A stretch of 64,000 nucleotides of DNA from Marinobacter bryozoorum (GCF_023156245.1 NZ_JAKZAH010000021.1:1-64000), one strand, 5' to 3'. Shown: positions 1-8,921, counted from the stretch's first letter. A program made the numbers and translations. Notes: a model not told the origin generated them from the letters alone.

Positions 1-59
1 CGAACCCGAAGTGCTTCCAGAGTTTTATGGTCCAGTTTACGACCGTCGTCATGGCGCAT
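1..59 (-). CDS. IS630-type transposase, N-terminus only (cut by window edge)
   Basis: Reading leftward, an ATG at 59 opens a frame beginning MRHDDGRKLDHKTLEALRV that runs off the window. The pattern 'DGRKLDHKTLEALR' resembles the first residues of IS630-family transposases, just before their helix-turn-helix. The assignment rests on about 19 residues. The gene points away from the interrupted PAS/GGDEF gene on its right, as expected for an element inserted in that gene. Confidence 0.5.
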   Translation of the reverse strand, partial: MRHDDGRKLDHKTLEALRV

Positions 60-135
60 AAGAGCTGATATCCGATATAGTCCGCGAGCAATGTTTTTAT
101 TATACATCATGTTCGCTTACTTTTGAACTCCTTAG
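1..135 (-). mobile_element. End of an IS630-like insertion sequence
   Basis: The GGDEF reading frame on the right loses family similarity after 'DIDNFKAV' (about base 135) and stops at 107. The DNA to the left is AT-rich, and a transposase start lies at 59. The junction therefore lies near 120-135. IS630 elements normally duplicate a TA at the target, and a TA lies in the junction, but only one end is visible. The exact inverted repeat could not be defined. Confidence 0.5.
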
Positions 136-1075
136 TAACCGCCTTGAAGTTATCGATGTCCGTCATCAGCAGGCAGAATGGTGAACTTTTCTCTTCAGCC
201 TGGATGAGCGCCACGTCCAGCTCGATTTCCCCGGCCCGGCGGTTGAGCAGGCCGGTGAGGGCGTCATGGGACGCTTGCTCGCGTAATTTCAGTTCGGCAA
301 AGACCCGGTCCGTCAGGTCCTTGATGATGCTGATAAAGTGTGTGATCTCACCATCCGCGTTCTTGACCGGCGTGATGGTCTGCTGGCAGTGGATCTCCTG
401 GCCGTTCTTGTGACGGTTGGTGACCATCGCCCGGAACGGGATGCCCTCATTGAGGTGGCGCCAGAGCCCCTGATAGAAGGTGTCATCGTGCTTGCCGGAT
501 TTCAGTACTGACGGCTTGCGACCAACCACTTCGATGGGGGAGTAACCGGTAATGATCTCGAAGCCCTGGTTGGCGAACTCGATAACCCCTTCCGCATTGG
601 TGATGAAAATACCATCGTAGGCGGCATCTATGGCCTTGGCGAACAGATTGCCGGTGGACTGCTCGGCGTGCAGCTGGGTGATGTCTTTCTGGATGGAGAC
701 GTAGTAGCGACGTTCGCCATTGTTGTCGTTGACGGGTGAAATATTCCATTCCACCAGGTACGGGCGGCCATTCTTGCGGTAATTGATGGTAGAACCGGAG
801 AAGCAGCCACTGGCTTTCAGCTCCCGCCTCAGCCGTTCTACGACCAGCGGATCTGTCAGGGGGCCCTGCAGTATCCGCGGATTGCTGCCTACAAGCTCGT
901 CCAGCGAGTAGCCCGTCATGTTACAGAATGCCGGGTTCGCGTAGAGAATCCGGTGCTGCGGGTCGGTAATGACCACCGAGTTGAAGGACAACTCGGCGGT
1001 TGTCCGCAGCAAGACCAGGGAGTCACTCTCCGAGATGCCTGGCAGGGTTGAGGCGTTTCCCTTGTCAACGGTCAT
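107..1075 (-). pseudogene. PAS-PAS-GGDEF sensor, truncated in the GGDEF domain
   Basis: The frame encodes two PAS domains (about residues 22-140 and 145-265; 'GYSLDELVG' and 'GYSPIEVVG' are typical PAS helices). They are followed by the start of a diguanylate cyclase domain, 'HDALTGLLNRRAGE' then 'LMTDIDNFKAV'. The protein ends 'TKEFKSKRT', so the GG(D/E)EF catalytic motif is missing and no cyclic-di-GMP synthesis is expected. The loss is caused by the insertion element at the left edge; the remainder may lie beyond it. The gene starts 2 bases after the nitroreductase stop and is probably co-transcribed with it. Without the cyclase domain the product could at most act as a PAS sensor or be inactive. 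Confidence 0.85.
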
Positions 1076-1077
1076 GG

Positions 1078-1755
1078 TCAGGCGTCAAAGCCCAGGAAGC
1101 GGGCTGTGTTGGGAAGGGGGCGTCGCCGGGACACCACCGAATTGGCGACAAACTCGTCGTCAGGCCAGCCCAGTGCCACGCAGGTGAGTATGACCTGGTC
1201 ATCCGGAATGTTCGCCACTTCCCGTACCACCGGGCTCTGCATAATGCCCTGGCCATTGATCACTGCCCCGAGGCCCCGGCTCCAGGCCGAAAGCACCAGG
1301 CCGTAGGTCATGGCGCCGGTGTCAAAGTGGGCAATGGTGTTATCCAGCAGGTCCCGGTCGAAACAGACGACGATGGATACCGGCGCATCGAACTGGCGGA
1401 AACCTCTCATTACCCAGTCCTGCCGGCGCTCCTTGTCATGGCGTTCAATGCCCATGGCTTCAAACAGCTGGACGGCGATTTCAACCTGCCTTTCACGGTG
1501 AACACCCTCGTAGGCACCGTGGTCGTGGATCTCGCGGCTTGGAGGTATGCCGGCCAGCATTCTCTCCGTATTGCCCTGACGGACCCGCTCCAGGGGTTCG
1601 CCGGTCAGTACGTGGAGGTGCCACGGCTGGGTGTTCATGGAGGAAGGGGCGCGGTTGGCCAGTTCGATGATTTCCTCAAGGAGCTCCTTGGGTACGGGTT
1701 TGTCCTGAAAACCACGAATGGAACGTCGCTCCCGGATTGCCTGGTCGAGTTTCAT
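1078..1755 (-). CDS. Nitroreductase family FMN-dependent oxidoreductase
   Basis: The 225-residue protein has the nitroreductase N-terminus ('IRERRSIRGFQDKPVP', then 'ANRAPSSMNTQPWHLHVL') whose Arg and Ser contact FMN. A later 'GAMTYGLVLSAWSRGLGAVINGQG' stretch and the 'ALGWPDDEFVANSVVSRRRPL' tail are also usual in the family. Such enzymes reduce nitro compounds or quinones with NAD(P)H in the cytoplasm; the substrate is not predictable. An upstream in-frame ATG at 1788 exists, but the ATG at 1755 has AAGG six bases upstream and matches the family N-terminus. It lies just upstream of the truncated PAS/GGDEF gene on the same strand. Confidence 0.88.
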   Translation of the reverse strand: MKLDQAIRERRSIRGFQDKPVPKELLEEIIELANRAPSSMNTQPWHLHVLTGEPLERVRQGNTERMLAGIPPSREIHDHGAYEGVHRERQVEIAVQLFEAMGIERHDKERRQDWVMRGFRQFDAPVSIVVCFDRDLLDNTIAHFDTGAMTYGLVLSAWSRGLGAVINGQGIMQSPVVREVANIPDDQVILTCVALGWPDDEFVANSVVSRRRPLPNTARFLGFDA

Positions 1756-2018
1756 TGATAACCTTTTTGTTGAATTGGATATGTTCACAGGTTGGCTGGG
1801 TTTATCCCCGATAACCCGGCCTGAAATTATCGCCCAAGAATGACCCGGAACCGGAAGCGAGTAAAGTATAGGTGATCAAACGCCGATGGTGAGGCGTTTA
1901 ACCGAACGTTTCATTGAATGGAGGTAACCGTGCTGTTGCACTTGCATGCCGCGGCACAATCGTGAACTATCTCCGCTTTGCCCCTGCTCCCTGTCAGTGA
2001 ATAAAGTGAGACCCTGCC

Positions 2019-3287
2019 GTGGCTAACGCCCCCTCCGGTACCTATGACCGGCTGATCAGTCCCGTTTTGATTGCCGGGTGTATCATCATCCTCGTGAGCT
2101 TCGCCGTTCGCGCCTCCTTCGGACTGTTTCAGTTACCGATTGCAGCTGAGTTTGCCTGGCCAAGGGAGTCGTTTTCCCTGGCCATTGCGATACAGAACCT
2201 GGCGTGGGGGATCGGGCAGCCTATTTTCGGTGCCTTTGCGGAACGTTACGGTGACCGCAAGGCCATATTGGGCGGTGGGGCATTCTATGTCATTGGCCTG
2301 GTGCTCTCGGCCTATGCGATCACTCCCGGCCAGCACCAGTTACTGGAACTGCTGGTGGGCTTCGGTATTGCGGGCACCGGCTTTGGGGTGATTCTGGCCG
2401 TGGTTGGCCGGGCGGCGCCGGACAAACACCGGTCCATGGCCCTGGGTATAGCCACGGCCGCGGGCTCCGCAGGCCAGATTGTCGGGCCGCCGGTCGCCCA
2501 GTCGCTGCTGAGCCAGATGCCCTGGCAGTCCGTCTTTGTCGTATTCGCCGGGTTTATCATGGTGTCCATGCTGGCACTTTTGATGATGCGGGCACCTAAG
2601 CTGCAGAAGCCGGCTGCCACCGAAGAGCCAATGGGCCGCGTTATCCGTCGTGCGGTAAAAGACCCATCGTTTATCCTGATCTTTATCGGCTTTTTCTCCT
2701 GCGGTTACCAACTGGCATTTATCACCGCGCATTTTCCCGCCTTTATCACCGAAATGTGTGGCCCGGTTGATCCGGGAAGCTTGCTGTACACGCTGGGTGT
2801 CACCTCTGCCGCCGGGTTGGGGGCCATCTCCATTGCACTGATCGGGCTGTTCAATATCGGGGGTACCCTGCTGGCGGGCTGGCTGGGTAACCATTATTCC
2901 CGGAAATACCTGCTGGCCATCATCTACCTGCTACGTACCCTTGTGGCTGGTGCATTCATCATGGCTCCCATTACGCCAGAGAGTGTGGTGCTGTTCTCGG
3001 TGGCAATGGGCTCACTGTGGTTGGCTACGGTCCCGCTGACCTCCGGCCTGGTGGCCCATATCTACGGTCTCAAGTACATGGGTACCCTCTATGGCCTGGT
3101 ATTCTTCTCCCACCAGCTCGGGGGTTTTCTCGGCGTGTGGCTGGGCGGGGCGCTTTACGATATCTACAACAACTACACCCTGGTTTGGTGGGTTGGCGTC
3201 GGCGTAGGGGCGTTATCCGCCGTTGTCCACTTGCCGGTGAAGGAGTACCCCTGGTCACAGCGGGGTGCCGTCTCACTGGCAACGTGA
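2019..3287 (+). CDS. MFS transporter (OFA/monocarboxylate-like)
   Basis: The 422-residue protein has about 12 hydrophobic segments and the MFS loop motif 'GAFAERYGDRKAIL' between helices 2 and 3, with 'AGWLGNHYSRKYLL' as its second-half counterpart. 'GTGFGVILAVVGRAAPDKHRSMALGIATAAGSAGQ' fits the oxalate/formate and monocarboxylate antiporter branch. The start is a GTG at 2019 with GTGAG upstream. It stands alone between the minus-strand nitroreductase and a long gap. Organic-anion transport is inferred from the family only. Confidence 0.85.
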   Translation: MANAPSGTYDRLISPVLIAGCIIILVSFAVRASFGLFQLPIAAEFAWPRESFSLAIAIQNLAWGIGQPIFGAFAERYGDRKAILGGGAFYVIGLVLSAYAITPGQHQLLELLVGFGIAGTGFGVILAVVGRAAPDKHRSMALGIATAAGSAGQIVGPPVAQSLLSQMPWQSVFVVFAGFIMVSMLALLMMRAPKLQKPAATEEPMGRVIRRAVKDPSFILIFIGFFSCGYQLAFITAHFPAFITEMCGPVDPGSLLYTLGVTSAAGLGAISIALIGLFNIGGTLLAGWLGNHYSRKYLLAIIYLLRTLVAGAFIMAPITPESVVLFSVAMGSLWLATVPLTSGLVAHIYGLKYMGTLYGLVFFSHQLGGFLGVWLGGALYDIYNNYTLVWWVGVGVGALSAVVHLPVKEYPWSQRGAVSLAT

Positions 3288-3921
3288 ATATAAGGGCCAG
3301 ATAATGGGTGGCCCCCTTTACCCTGCATCAGGGCCTGGTTCGCCGGCCTCTCGGGTATTCATTTTCTGGTGGGGCGCGCCTGGCGTGCATCGCTTTCGCA
3401 GACAAAAAGAGCTTGCATCCACGGAATTTTATGGATATAAACCACGTCATCAGGATGCGCATAGGGAAAGTTGACGTCAGTCAGCGATGCGCCAGATAGC
3501 AACATGGTGCTGTCGAGCCAGCGATTGGAGTACTCGTCGAGCTGGGCTTTGGCAGTAATCTGATACAAGGACGTAGAATGAGTAACAGTCCCGCAGTGAG
3601 TCTGGTCAATTCATGTTCCAGGCCGGCCTTTCCCCGAAGCGATAACACATATACTCCGGATATCAACTCCGGACGGCCCCGTTGTGCCTGTCGTTATGGC
3701 TCAGGGTCGGCAGCCTGGCCTCGCATGGCGCCACATGGCGCGCCAAGGCAATCTCAACCGCTGTCCGGTTAATTCGTAGTGGCGCATTGCTTCCGCTCAG
3801 CAGGCCTTCGGCCCGGTACCAGGGCTCGGAACGCCCCCCCCCCCCGCTTCGCTGATTTATCGAAGGTGTATAACGATATCGCGGTTTGTTAAATCCCAAG
3901 GAAAGTAAACAAGGAGAGTTT
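3288..3921 (+). other. 634-base gap with poly-C tract and no convincing gene
   Basis: Several short frames of 60-78 codons occur on both strands, but none has both an SD and recognisable similarity. The best is a 69-codon minus-strand frame at 3359-3568, 'LDEYSNRWLDSTMLLSG..YAHPDDVVYIHKIPW', which looks protein-like and may be a gene remnant. The right end carries the leader of the secreted-protein gene that follows, including a run of twelve C. Confidence 0.5.
3834..3845 (+). repeat. Homopolymer of twelve C in the 5' leader of a secreted-protein gene
   Basis: Twelve consecutive C lie about 76 bases upstream of the ATG at 3922. Such tracts are prone to slippage and, in promoter or leader positions, can vary expression; they are also prone to sequencing error. 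No -35/-10 pair could be placed around it with confidence. Confidence 0.7.
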
Positions 3922-4698
3922 ATGTTGAAAAATGTTATTTTAGTGATGACCTTTGCTCTGTTCTCCCACGTGGCGCATTCAAAGGTCTACCAGAGTATCA
4001 GTCCGGAGGTCGATGCACGTTTAGTGATTGTTCCTTCAGAAGGTGAGGGAAGCTTTATAATAGGATTTGATGGCTTCGGTCATGAATATGATGGCCAGGC
4101 CATGCTGTATGAAAAGCGAAATAATACGAGTGACTCCCGGGATGGGTATTATTACCAGATGGTTAACGCTCCGTTTACCACAGTGCGTAATAATGGCCGG
4201 CAAACGCTGATACAGGGTACGATTGTTCCTTATATTGAAGTCTATTTGAATGGCAGTGATCCGGTGCCTATGGTTCTTACCTCTTCAGCTGATGTTGCCA
4301 TGGAGCAGCGGATGCTGGAACGGTATGAACAGCGACAGGCCCTTCCCGTTAGTAAAGTTGCTGCGAAAAAGTCGGTTGAGGCGGCAATTGAATCGTTTCA
4401 GTCCGGTTGCTCAACGACCCTCGAGCCAGAGATTGTCTGGTCTGACTTCAGTGGTGATGAGGAAAAGGCAGTTCCCGGGCTTGCATCCCACTATCTGAAC
4501 GCCCTGGTTGAGATCTGCAATATTGATGCTGACTATCGTGGTGCTGTTCAAGACTTGCAGAGTATTTCATTCACGCTTAGTGATGACTTTGGTTCGCACA
4601 AGGTCAGTCTGGATGAAGCCACTATTGAGGTTTCACTCGCAAGTTCAATGGAAAACATAAAAGAGTCATCCTACCGTTCCTTGTTTGAACGTTTTTGA
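3922..4698 (+). CDS. Exported protein of unknown function (larger of a related pair)
   Basis: The start at 3922 has AAGGAGA at 3911-3917 and yields 258 residues with a signal peptide (MLKNVILVMTFALFSHVAHS). An upstream in-frame start at 3886 would hide the signal. No family was recognised. The C-terminal half, from about residue 150 ('VAAKKSVEAAIESFQSGCS') to the end, resembles the next gene's product. Both have a charged 'KK' start, a Cys about 20 residues later, an acidic '(E/V)W' segment, a second Cys in '(E/N)IC N.D.DY', and a final beta-rich stretch. The first 150 residues are unique to this copy. The two cysteines could form a periplasmic disulfide. The pair is probably co-transcribed (33 bases apart). 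Confidence 0.75.
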   Translation: MLKNVILVMTFALFSHVAHSKVYQSISPEVDARLVIVPSEGEGSFIIGFDGFGHEYDGQAMLYEKRNNTSDSRDGYYYQMVNAPFTTVRNNGRQTLIQGTIVPYIEVYLNGSDPVPMVLTSSADVAMEQRMLERYEQRQALPVSKVAAKKSVEAAIESFQSGCSTTLEPEIVWSDFSGDEEKAVPGLASHYLNALVEICNIDADYRGAVQDLQSISFTLSDDFGSHKVSLDEATIEVSLASSMENIKESSYRSLFERF

Positions 4699-4731
4699 TC
4701 GATTTAATTTAATAAAGGAGGAAAGTTGATC

Positions 4732-5220
4732 GTGAAAAAGGAAATTGCAATCGTAGCACTGGCCGCCCTGGCTTCACATACCGCTACCGCTGCTACAGTG
4801 GTAGAGAAAAAAGCAATGAAGCAAGTCGAGAGCACCCTTTCTGAGCAAGTTGCCAGCACAGCCAGCGCCTGTGGCAACGAAGCTCTCGAGCTTGAGGTAA
4901 AGTGGGATGCCTATGGTGAGATGATCACAGAGAATCAGGGTAAGCTTGAAAGCAACAAATATAAATCTCAATGGGTGTACGGGCATGTTGGCGATCGGAA
5001 CAGCGCCGCACTCGAAGCGATGGCAAATATCTGTAACAGTGATGAAGACTACAAAGAAGTCATTGCTGAGCTGACACAGGTTGTGATTGAGCCGCAGCAG
5101 GACTTTGACAATGCAGAATCAGAGTTTTCGGTTGATGGTTCAACACTGTTGATTACCTCGGGTCACCAGATGAGCCGGCAAGCTTCAGATTTCGAGCGCC
5201 CGATTAAAAGCCTGTTCTGA
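4732..5220 (+). CDS. Exported two-cysteine protein of unknown function (smaller of the pair)
   Basis: The GTG at 4732 is preferred over the TTG at 4726 because AAAGGAGG at 4714-4722 is then nine bases away. The product has 162 residues with a signal peptide (MKKEIAIVALAALASHTATAA). The mature part aligns with the C-terminal half of the upstream protein: 'VVEKKAMKQVEST', a Cys in 'SACGNE', 'VKWDAYGE', 'ANICNSDEDYKEVIAEL'. It ends at a perfect hairpin. No function can be given; a periplasmic or surface role is inferred only from the signal peptide. Confidence 0.75.
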   Translation: MKKEIAIVALAALASHTATAATVVEKKAMKQVESTLSEQVASTASACGNEALELEVKWDAYGEMITENQGKLESNKYKSQWVYGHVGDRNSAALEAMANICNSDEDYKEVIAELTQVVIEPQQDFDNAESEFSVDGSTLLITSGHQMSRQASDFERPIKSLF

Positions 5221-5240
5221 TACCCGGGCAGCTTCACTCA

Positions 5241-5269
5241 TCGTGCAATGGGTGATTCCCATTGCACGA
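5241..5269 (+). terminator. Perfect 12-bp hairpin after the secreted-protein pair
   Basis: The arm TCGTGCAATGGG (5241-5252) and its exact complement (5258-5269) flank a five-base loop, 20 bases after the stop codon. Only a pyrimidine-rich tail (TATTCCCTTTCC) follows, so termination is likely but not textbook. Confidence 0.7.
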
Positions 5270-5710
5270 TATTCCCTTTCCCGTGCAGGGCCTGTATCAG
5301 TAAGTACGGTGATATTGGCCGGTACGGCACCTGACGAAGGCTAAGGGACCTTCCTGGCTGCCTTCATTCCCTCTCCGTTGTTTCCCTCTGCTGCTGCCCA
5401 ATACCAGGTGACGGTTCTCGATCGCCGCCTTTCTGTGACGGGTCTGTAAGTCCATGTGGGCCGATTCCATGATCGTCGGGCTTGGCTGGATTACCAGGAC
5501 GCTGGTAGTGTTCGCTACCTGGCGCCGGGAGCTGCTAGCAATGCTGCCCTGTGTGGTCAACATTCTGATGCTGGTCCTGTGTCATCAAATCCGGTGTTTG
5601 CCCGACTTGTTACGCCGCTTTCCCTGGCGGGCCATGTCGGCGCGGCCATAACGATCAAAGGGCATCCGTTTACCAACGATAGTCCAAAAAATAACCAGAG
5701 AGGTTCAACC
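5270..5710 (+). other. 441-base gap before the Tsx-like channel gene
   Basis: No gene is supported here. An open frame runs into the channel gene from 5456, but it has no SD and would bury the signal peptide. A 65-codon hydrophobic frame at 5454-5651 also lacks an SD. The gap presumably carries the promoter for the gene at 5711; no clear -35/-10 pair was seen. Confidence 0.4.
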
Positions 5711-6487
5711 ATGAACTCATGTCGTAAGACCATGATTGCCGGCTGTGTTGCAGTAGTTTCCTTTGCACCCGCGGCCCACGCCGAGAAGTTTTTTGGCGAT
5801 TCAAGCATCTCCATCCTTCACAGCGACCAGTATCAAGGTGTGGAATTTGACGCAGGCGGTGATGGTGGCATGGAGTACGAGGCCACTTATTTCACCTTCG
5901 AGAACGTTACGGCCCATGACTGGGGCGGCACCTTCTTCTTTATTGACCGGGACCAGCCCCAGGGCGACCTGGAGGGTACAGATGAGATCTATGGCGAGTT
6001 TGCGCCCACAATAAACGGCAGCTGGCTGACCGGTCAGGACCTGTCCTTTGGCCCAATCAAGGATGTGATGCTGGCCGGCCAGTACGAGTTTGGCGGCAGC
6101 ACCGAGATGAACAATTACATGGCGGGCTTCGGCCTGGCCTGGGACGTTCCTGGCTTCAACTTCTTCAATACCGCGTTCTACTACGTGGACAATAGTGAGA
6201 CTGCCGATGACTGGCAGACCACCGTAACCTGGGCTGTGCCTTTCAGCGTTGGTTCGGCGCTGTTCCTGGTAGACGGCTATATCGACTGGTCCACCTCAGC
6301 CAGCGACCATAAGTCGGAACTCCAGTTTACCCCGCAGATCAAGCTGGATGTGGGCAATTTCATGGGCAATCCCGGCAAGCTCTACGCTGGCGTTGAGTAC
6401 CAGTACTGGCACAACAAGTTCGGTCTGGATGATACCCTGATCGACACACAGAGCTCTGTAAGCGCACTGTTGAAGTTTCATTTCTGA
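5711..6487 (+). CDS. Tsx-like nucleoside-specific outer-membrane channel
   Basis: The 258-residue protein starts at 5711 after AGAGG and has a signal peptide ending 'FAPAAHA'. The mature chain alternates polar and aromatic residues as in a small beta-barrel ('EATYFTFENVTAHDWGGTFFF', 'DGYIDWST', 'AGVEYQYWHNKFG') and ends 'LLKFHF', with the C-terminal Phe typical of Bam-inserted proteins. Length and pattern match the Tsx/nucleoside-channel family. It probably imports nucleosides or similar small molecules across the outer membrane. It is followed directly by a hairpin. Confidence 0.85.
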   Translation: MNSCRKTMIAGCVAVVSFAPAAHAEKFFGDSSISILHSDQYQGVEFDAGGDGGMEYEATYFTFENVTAHDWGGTFFFIDRDQPQGDLEGTDEIYGEFAPTINGSWLTGQDLSFGPIKDVMLAGQYEFGGSTEMNNYMAGFGLAWDVPGFNFFNTAFYYVDNSETADDWQTTVTWAVPFSVGSALFLVDGYIDWSTSASDHKSELQFTPQIKLDVGNFMGNPGKLYAGVEYQYWHNKFGLDDTLIDTQSSVSALLKFHF

Positions 6488-6492
6488 TCGCT

Positions 6493-6531
6493 CCCGGGAG
6501 TTCGGTAAAATCATCCTGCCGGACTCCCGGG
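6493..6531 (+). terminator. Hairpin after the channel gene
   Basis: A 13-bp stem with one G-T position, CCCGGGAGTTCGG (6493-6505) against CCGGACTCCCGGG (6519-6531), encloses a 13-base loop immediately after the stop at 6487. There is no T-tract, so this may be an attenuator or a processing hairpin rather than a full terminator. It ends 24 bases before the next start. Confidence 0.55.
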
Positions 6532-6555
6532 CCAGTGGATAAGCCAGGAGTTACT

Positions 6556-7191
6556 TTGACCCAGTCACTGTTGCAACAATTGCGCGAGCAAACCAGGCCG
6601 GCGCATACGGCGCTTGAGGCTCAGCCGATGCTGACGCGGCTGCTTTCCGCCAGTCTAACGGAGGAAGAATACTGCCAGTTGCTGCAATCCATGTGGGCGT
6701 TCTACCGGTCCCTGGAGCCGGAGTTGGTTCCCGCCACAGCGGCCCTTCTTCGGCAGCACCCCAATCCGGAGTACCGGTACCTTCCGCGAGCGCCCCTGCT
6801 GGCCAATGACTGTCGGGTTATGGGCTGTGCGTGTCCCGATTTAACCTACCCTTCGATAGAGCCCCGGCTGGACGGTGGTGAGGCGCAACTGTTGGGAGTG
6901 CTCTATGTGATTGAGGGCTCTACCCAGGGCGGCCGCTTTATTTCGAGGCACCTGGCGAACACGCTTGGTATCACCGGGGATACAGGCGCGAGTTTCTTTA
7001 ATATTTATCAGTGGGACAGTTCATGGGCGGCTTTCCGTCGCTGGCTGAGCACGGATATGGCAATCAGGTACCAGGACGATTACAAGAGCATTATCGAGGG
7101 GGCTGACAGGACGTTTTCAGCCTTGCACGCCCACCTTGACCGGGAGCTCACCTGTGTTTTGCAGGTGAGCCCTGAACAGCCATGCAGGTGA
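6556..7191 (+). CDS. Biliverdin-producing heme-oxygenase-like protein
   Basis: The frame gives 211 residues from a TTG at 6556, which has CAGGAG five bases upstream; a GTG at 6535 would add seven residues but lacks an SD. 'LREQTRPAHTALEAQ' carries the expected proximal heme-ligand His (about residue 17). 'GVLYVIEGSTQGGRFISRHL' matches the distal helix with its flexible Gly residues. The family opens heme to biliverdin, CO and iron; bacterial members often supply bacteriophytochrome chromophore. No phytochrome gene lies next to it here, so iron release or service to a distant phytochrome are both possible. Confidence 0.85.
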   Translation: MTQSLLQQLREQTRPAHTALEAQPMLTRLLSASLTEEEYCQLLQSMWAFYRSLEPELVPATAALLRQHPNPEYRYLPRAPLLANDCRVMGCACPDLTYPSIEPRLDGGEAQLLGVLYVIEGSTQGGRFISRHLANTLGITGDTGASFFNIYQWDSSWAAFRRWLSTDMAIRYQDDYKSIIEGADRTFSALHAHLDRELTCVLQVSPEQPCR

Positions 7192-7240
7192 ACTGATCCG
7201 CTGAGCTCACCCTGTATCAGTCGTTCTCTCGGGATGGCCC

Positions 7241-7783
7241 TTACTGAAAGTCCCTGGTGGTCTGGACCGTCGCATAGGCGAATGCCAGCGCGGCCATGGC
7301 GGTGGCGTGAACCTGTGCGGCAGGCACGGTTGTTCCATTGAACTCCAGGTCCATCGTGGCGCAGGCATCTTCCAGCACGGTGACCTGGTAACCAAAGTCT
7401 GCTGCCGCCCGACTGGTGGCCTCGATGCACATATGGCTCATCGCACCGATGACCACCACTTCCTCAATACCCTTGGCGTCCAGCATGTCCCTGAGCGGTG
7501 TTTCCCGGAAGGAGTTCGGGTAGTTCTTGAGAATGACTGGCTCTTCTCCCCGGGGTTTTACCGATTCGTGAATGTTCACGCCCTCGGTTCCGGGAGTGAA
7601 CACCGGCGCGTCCGGGCTTTGCGATTCGTGGTGAATGTGCACCAGCAGGTCGCCGTTGCTTCTGGCTTTCTCGATTACACCGGCTGCGTTGGTGGCTGCT
7701 TTATCAATATTGTTCAGCGGCAGCTTACCGCCAGCAAAGTATTCGCACTGCAGGTCTACTACCAGGACGGCTCGTTTGCTCAT
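7241..7783 (-). CDS. Isochorismatase-family cysteine hydrolase
   Basis: From the second of two adjacent ATGs (7783, AGGAG six bases upstream) the product has 180 residues. The catalytic triad of the family is visible: Asp10 in 'LVVDLQ', Lys86 in 'LKNYPNSF' and Cys119 in 'GAMSHMCIEATSRAA', after a cis-peptide region. These enzymes hydrolyse amides such as nicotinamide or N-carbamoyl compounds; the substrate here is unknown. It is divergent from a GlxA-type activator 105 bases away, a common pairing that suggests that regulator controls it. Confidence 0.88.
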   Translation of the reverse strand: MSKRAVLVVDLQCEYFAGGKLPLNNIDKAATNAAGVIEKARSNGDLLVHIHHESQSPDAPVFTPGTEGVNIHESVKPRGEEPVILKNYPNSFRETPLRDMLDAKGIEEVVVIGAMSHMCIEATSRAAADFGYQVTVLEDACATMDLEFNGTTVPAAQVHATAMAALAFAYATVQTTRDFQ

Positions 7784-7888
7784 CATCTGCTCCTATTCAT
7801 CGGTCTGTTGTATCTCTGGTGATTGTGCGCGTAGCAGTCCACAATCGTCAGTGGCAATTTCGACAGATTACAGGGTGAAAACGACATA

Positions 7889-8854
7889 ATGGGGCAGCCT
7901 GCAGAACTGGGAATCCTGCGCTATCCGGGCGCGCAACAAGCTGCGGTTCTGGGCCTGACTGACCTTCTGGTCATGGCATCGACGTCGGCGAAGCAGGAAG
8001 GCGCCAGCGAGGGGCTGCGGATCAGTCATTGGGAACAGGCGCATGGGTCGGGTGAGCTGGTGCGCGTATTCGATACCTCACCGGGTGCTGGCAGTGCGCT
8101 CTCGGTTCTGATCCTGCCGCCGTGCCTGGAGCAGCCACCAACCGCAGAACAGGCGGCGGTCTATGCTGACTGGCTTCGTGAGCAGCACCAGGGCGGTGTG
8201 GTGCTCAGCTCGGTCTGTGCCGGGGCGTTTGTGCTTGGCGAAACCGGACTCCTGAACGGCAGGACCGCCACCACCCACTGGGTCTACCGGGACAGGTTTC
8301 GTTCGCGATTCCCGGCTGCCAGGGTCGATACGGACCGGTTGCTTATCGATGATGGCGATATCATCACCGCCGGAGGGGTGATGTCCTGGACGGACCTGGG
8401 CCTCAGGCTGGTCGAGCGTTTTCTCGGCGCCGACGTCATGCTCCGCACTGCGCGCATGTTGCTGATTGACCCACCGGGTCGGGAGCAGCGTTACTATAGT
8501 GTGTTCACCCCCAACTTCCGTCACCAGGACAGGGCGGTACTGAAGGTTCAGCACTGGTTACAGACTACGGGCGCCAGGGAAGCCTCGCTGGAGAGCATGG
8601 CCAGGCAAGCCGGGTTGGAGCAACGTACCCTGCTACGGCGGTTTCAGAAAGCGACCGGTATGACGACCGGGGAATATTGCCAGCGACTGAGGATCAGCAA
8701 GGCACAGGAATTGTTGCAGACCAGCGGGTTGCCTGTGGAAAGTGTCGCGTGGGAAGTTGGGTATGCTGATGCCGGGGCCTTTCGCAAGGTGTTTTCCCGT
8801 ATCGTGGGGCTCAAACCGGGTGATTACCGTCGGAGGTTTGGGGGTGCCGGTTAA
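7889..8854 (+). CDS. GlxA-type transcriptional regulator (DJ-1/PfpI plus AraC HTH)
   Basis: The 321-residue protein has an N-terminal DJ-1/PfpI-like domain (about 10-190; nucleophile-elbow-like '[17 protein letters not shown]', then 'TTHW' and '[14 protein letters not shown]'). A C-terminal pair of AraC helix-turn-helices follows (about 215-318; '[25 protein letters not shown]', '[20 protein letters not shown]'). Such proteins are one-component sensors that activate neighbouring amidase or hydrolase genes. The divergent isochorismatase is the obvious target. Confidence 0.88.
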   Translation: MGQPAELGILRYPGAQQAAVLGLTDLLVMASTSAKQEGASEGLRISHWEQAHGSGELVRVFDTSPGAGSALSVLILPPCLEQPPTAEQAAVYADWLREQHQGGVVLSSVCAGAFVLGETGLLNGRTATTHWVYRDRFRSRFPAARVDTDRLLIDDGDIITAGGVMSWTDLGLRLVERFLGADVMLRTARMLLIDPPGREQRYYSVFTPNFRHQDRAVLKVQHWLQTTGAREASLESMARQAGLEQRTLLRRFQKATGMTTGEYCQRLRISKAQELLQTSGLPVESVAWEVGYADAGAFRKVFSRIVGLKPGDYRRRFGGAG

Positions 8855-8921
8855 ACGGCCGGTCACATTCAGCGTAAGGTTTACGGTCAGATAGGGCTTC
8901 GTCCCTGAAGCCAGGGCGGGA

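Noticed and set aside
3359..3568. A 69-codon minus-strand frame that looks protein-like
   Set aside because: It has no SD and no recognised family, so it is kept only as a possible remnant in the gap entry.
5456..5710. An 85-codon N-terminal extension of the Tsx-like gene
   Set aside because: The ATG at 5711 has an SD and begins a proper signal peptide; the extension would destroy export.
8892..8915. A short GGCTTC/GAAGCC hairpin between the GlxA-type and M20 genes
   Set aside because: The stem is only six base pairs and no T-tract follows on either strand, so it is too weak to call a terminator.
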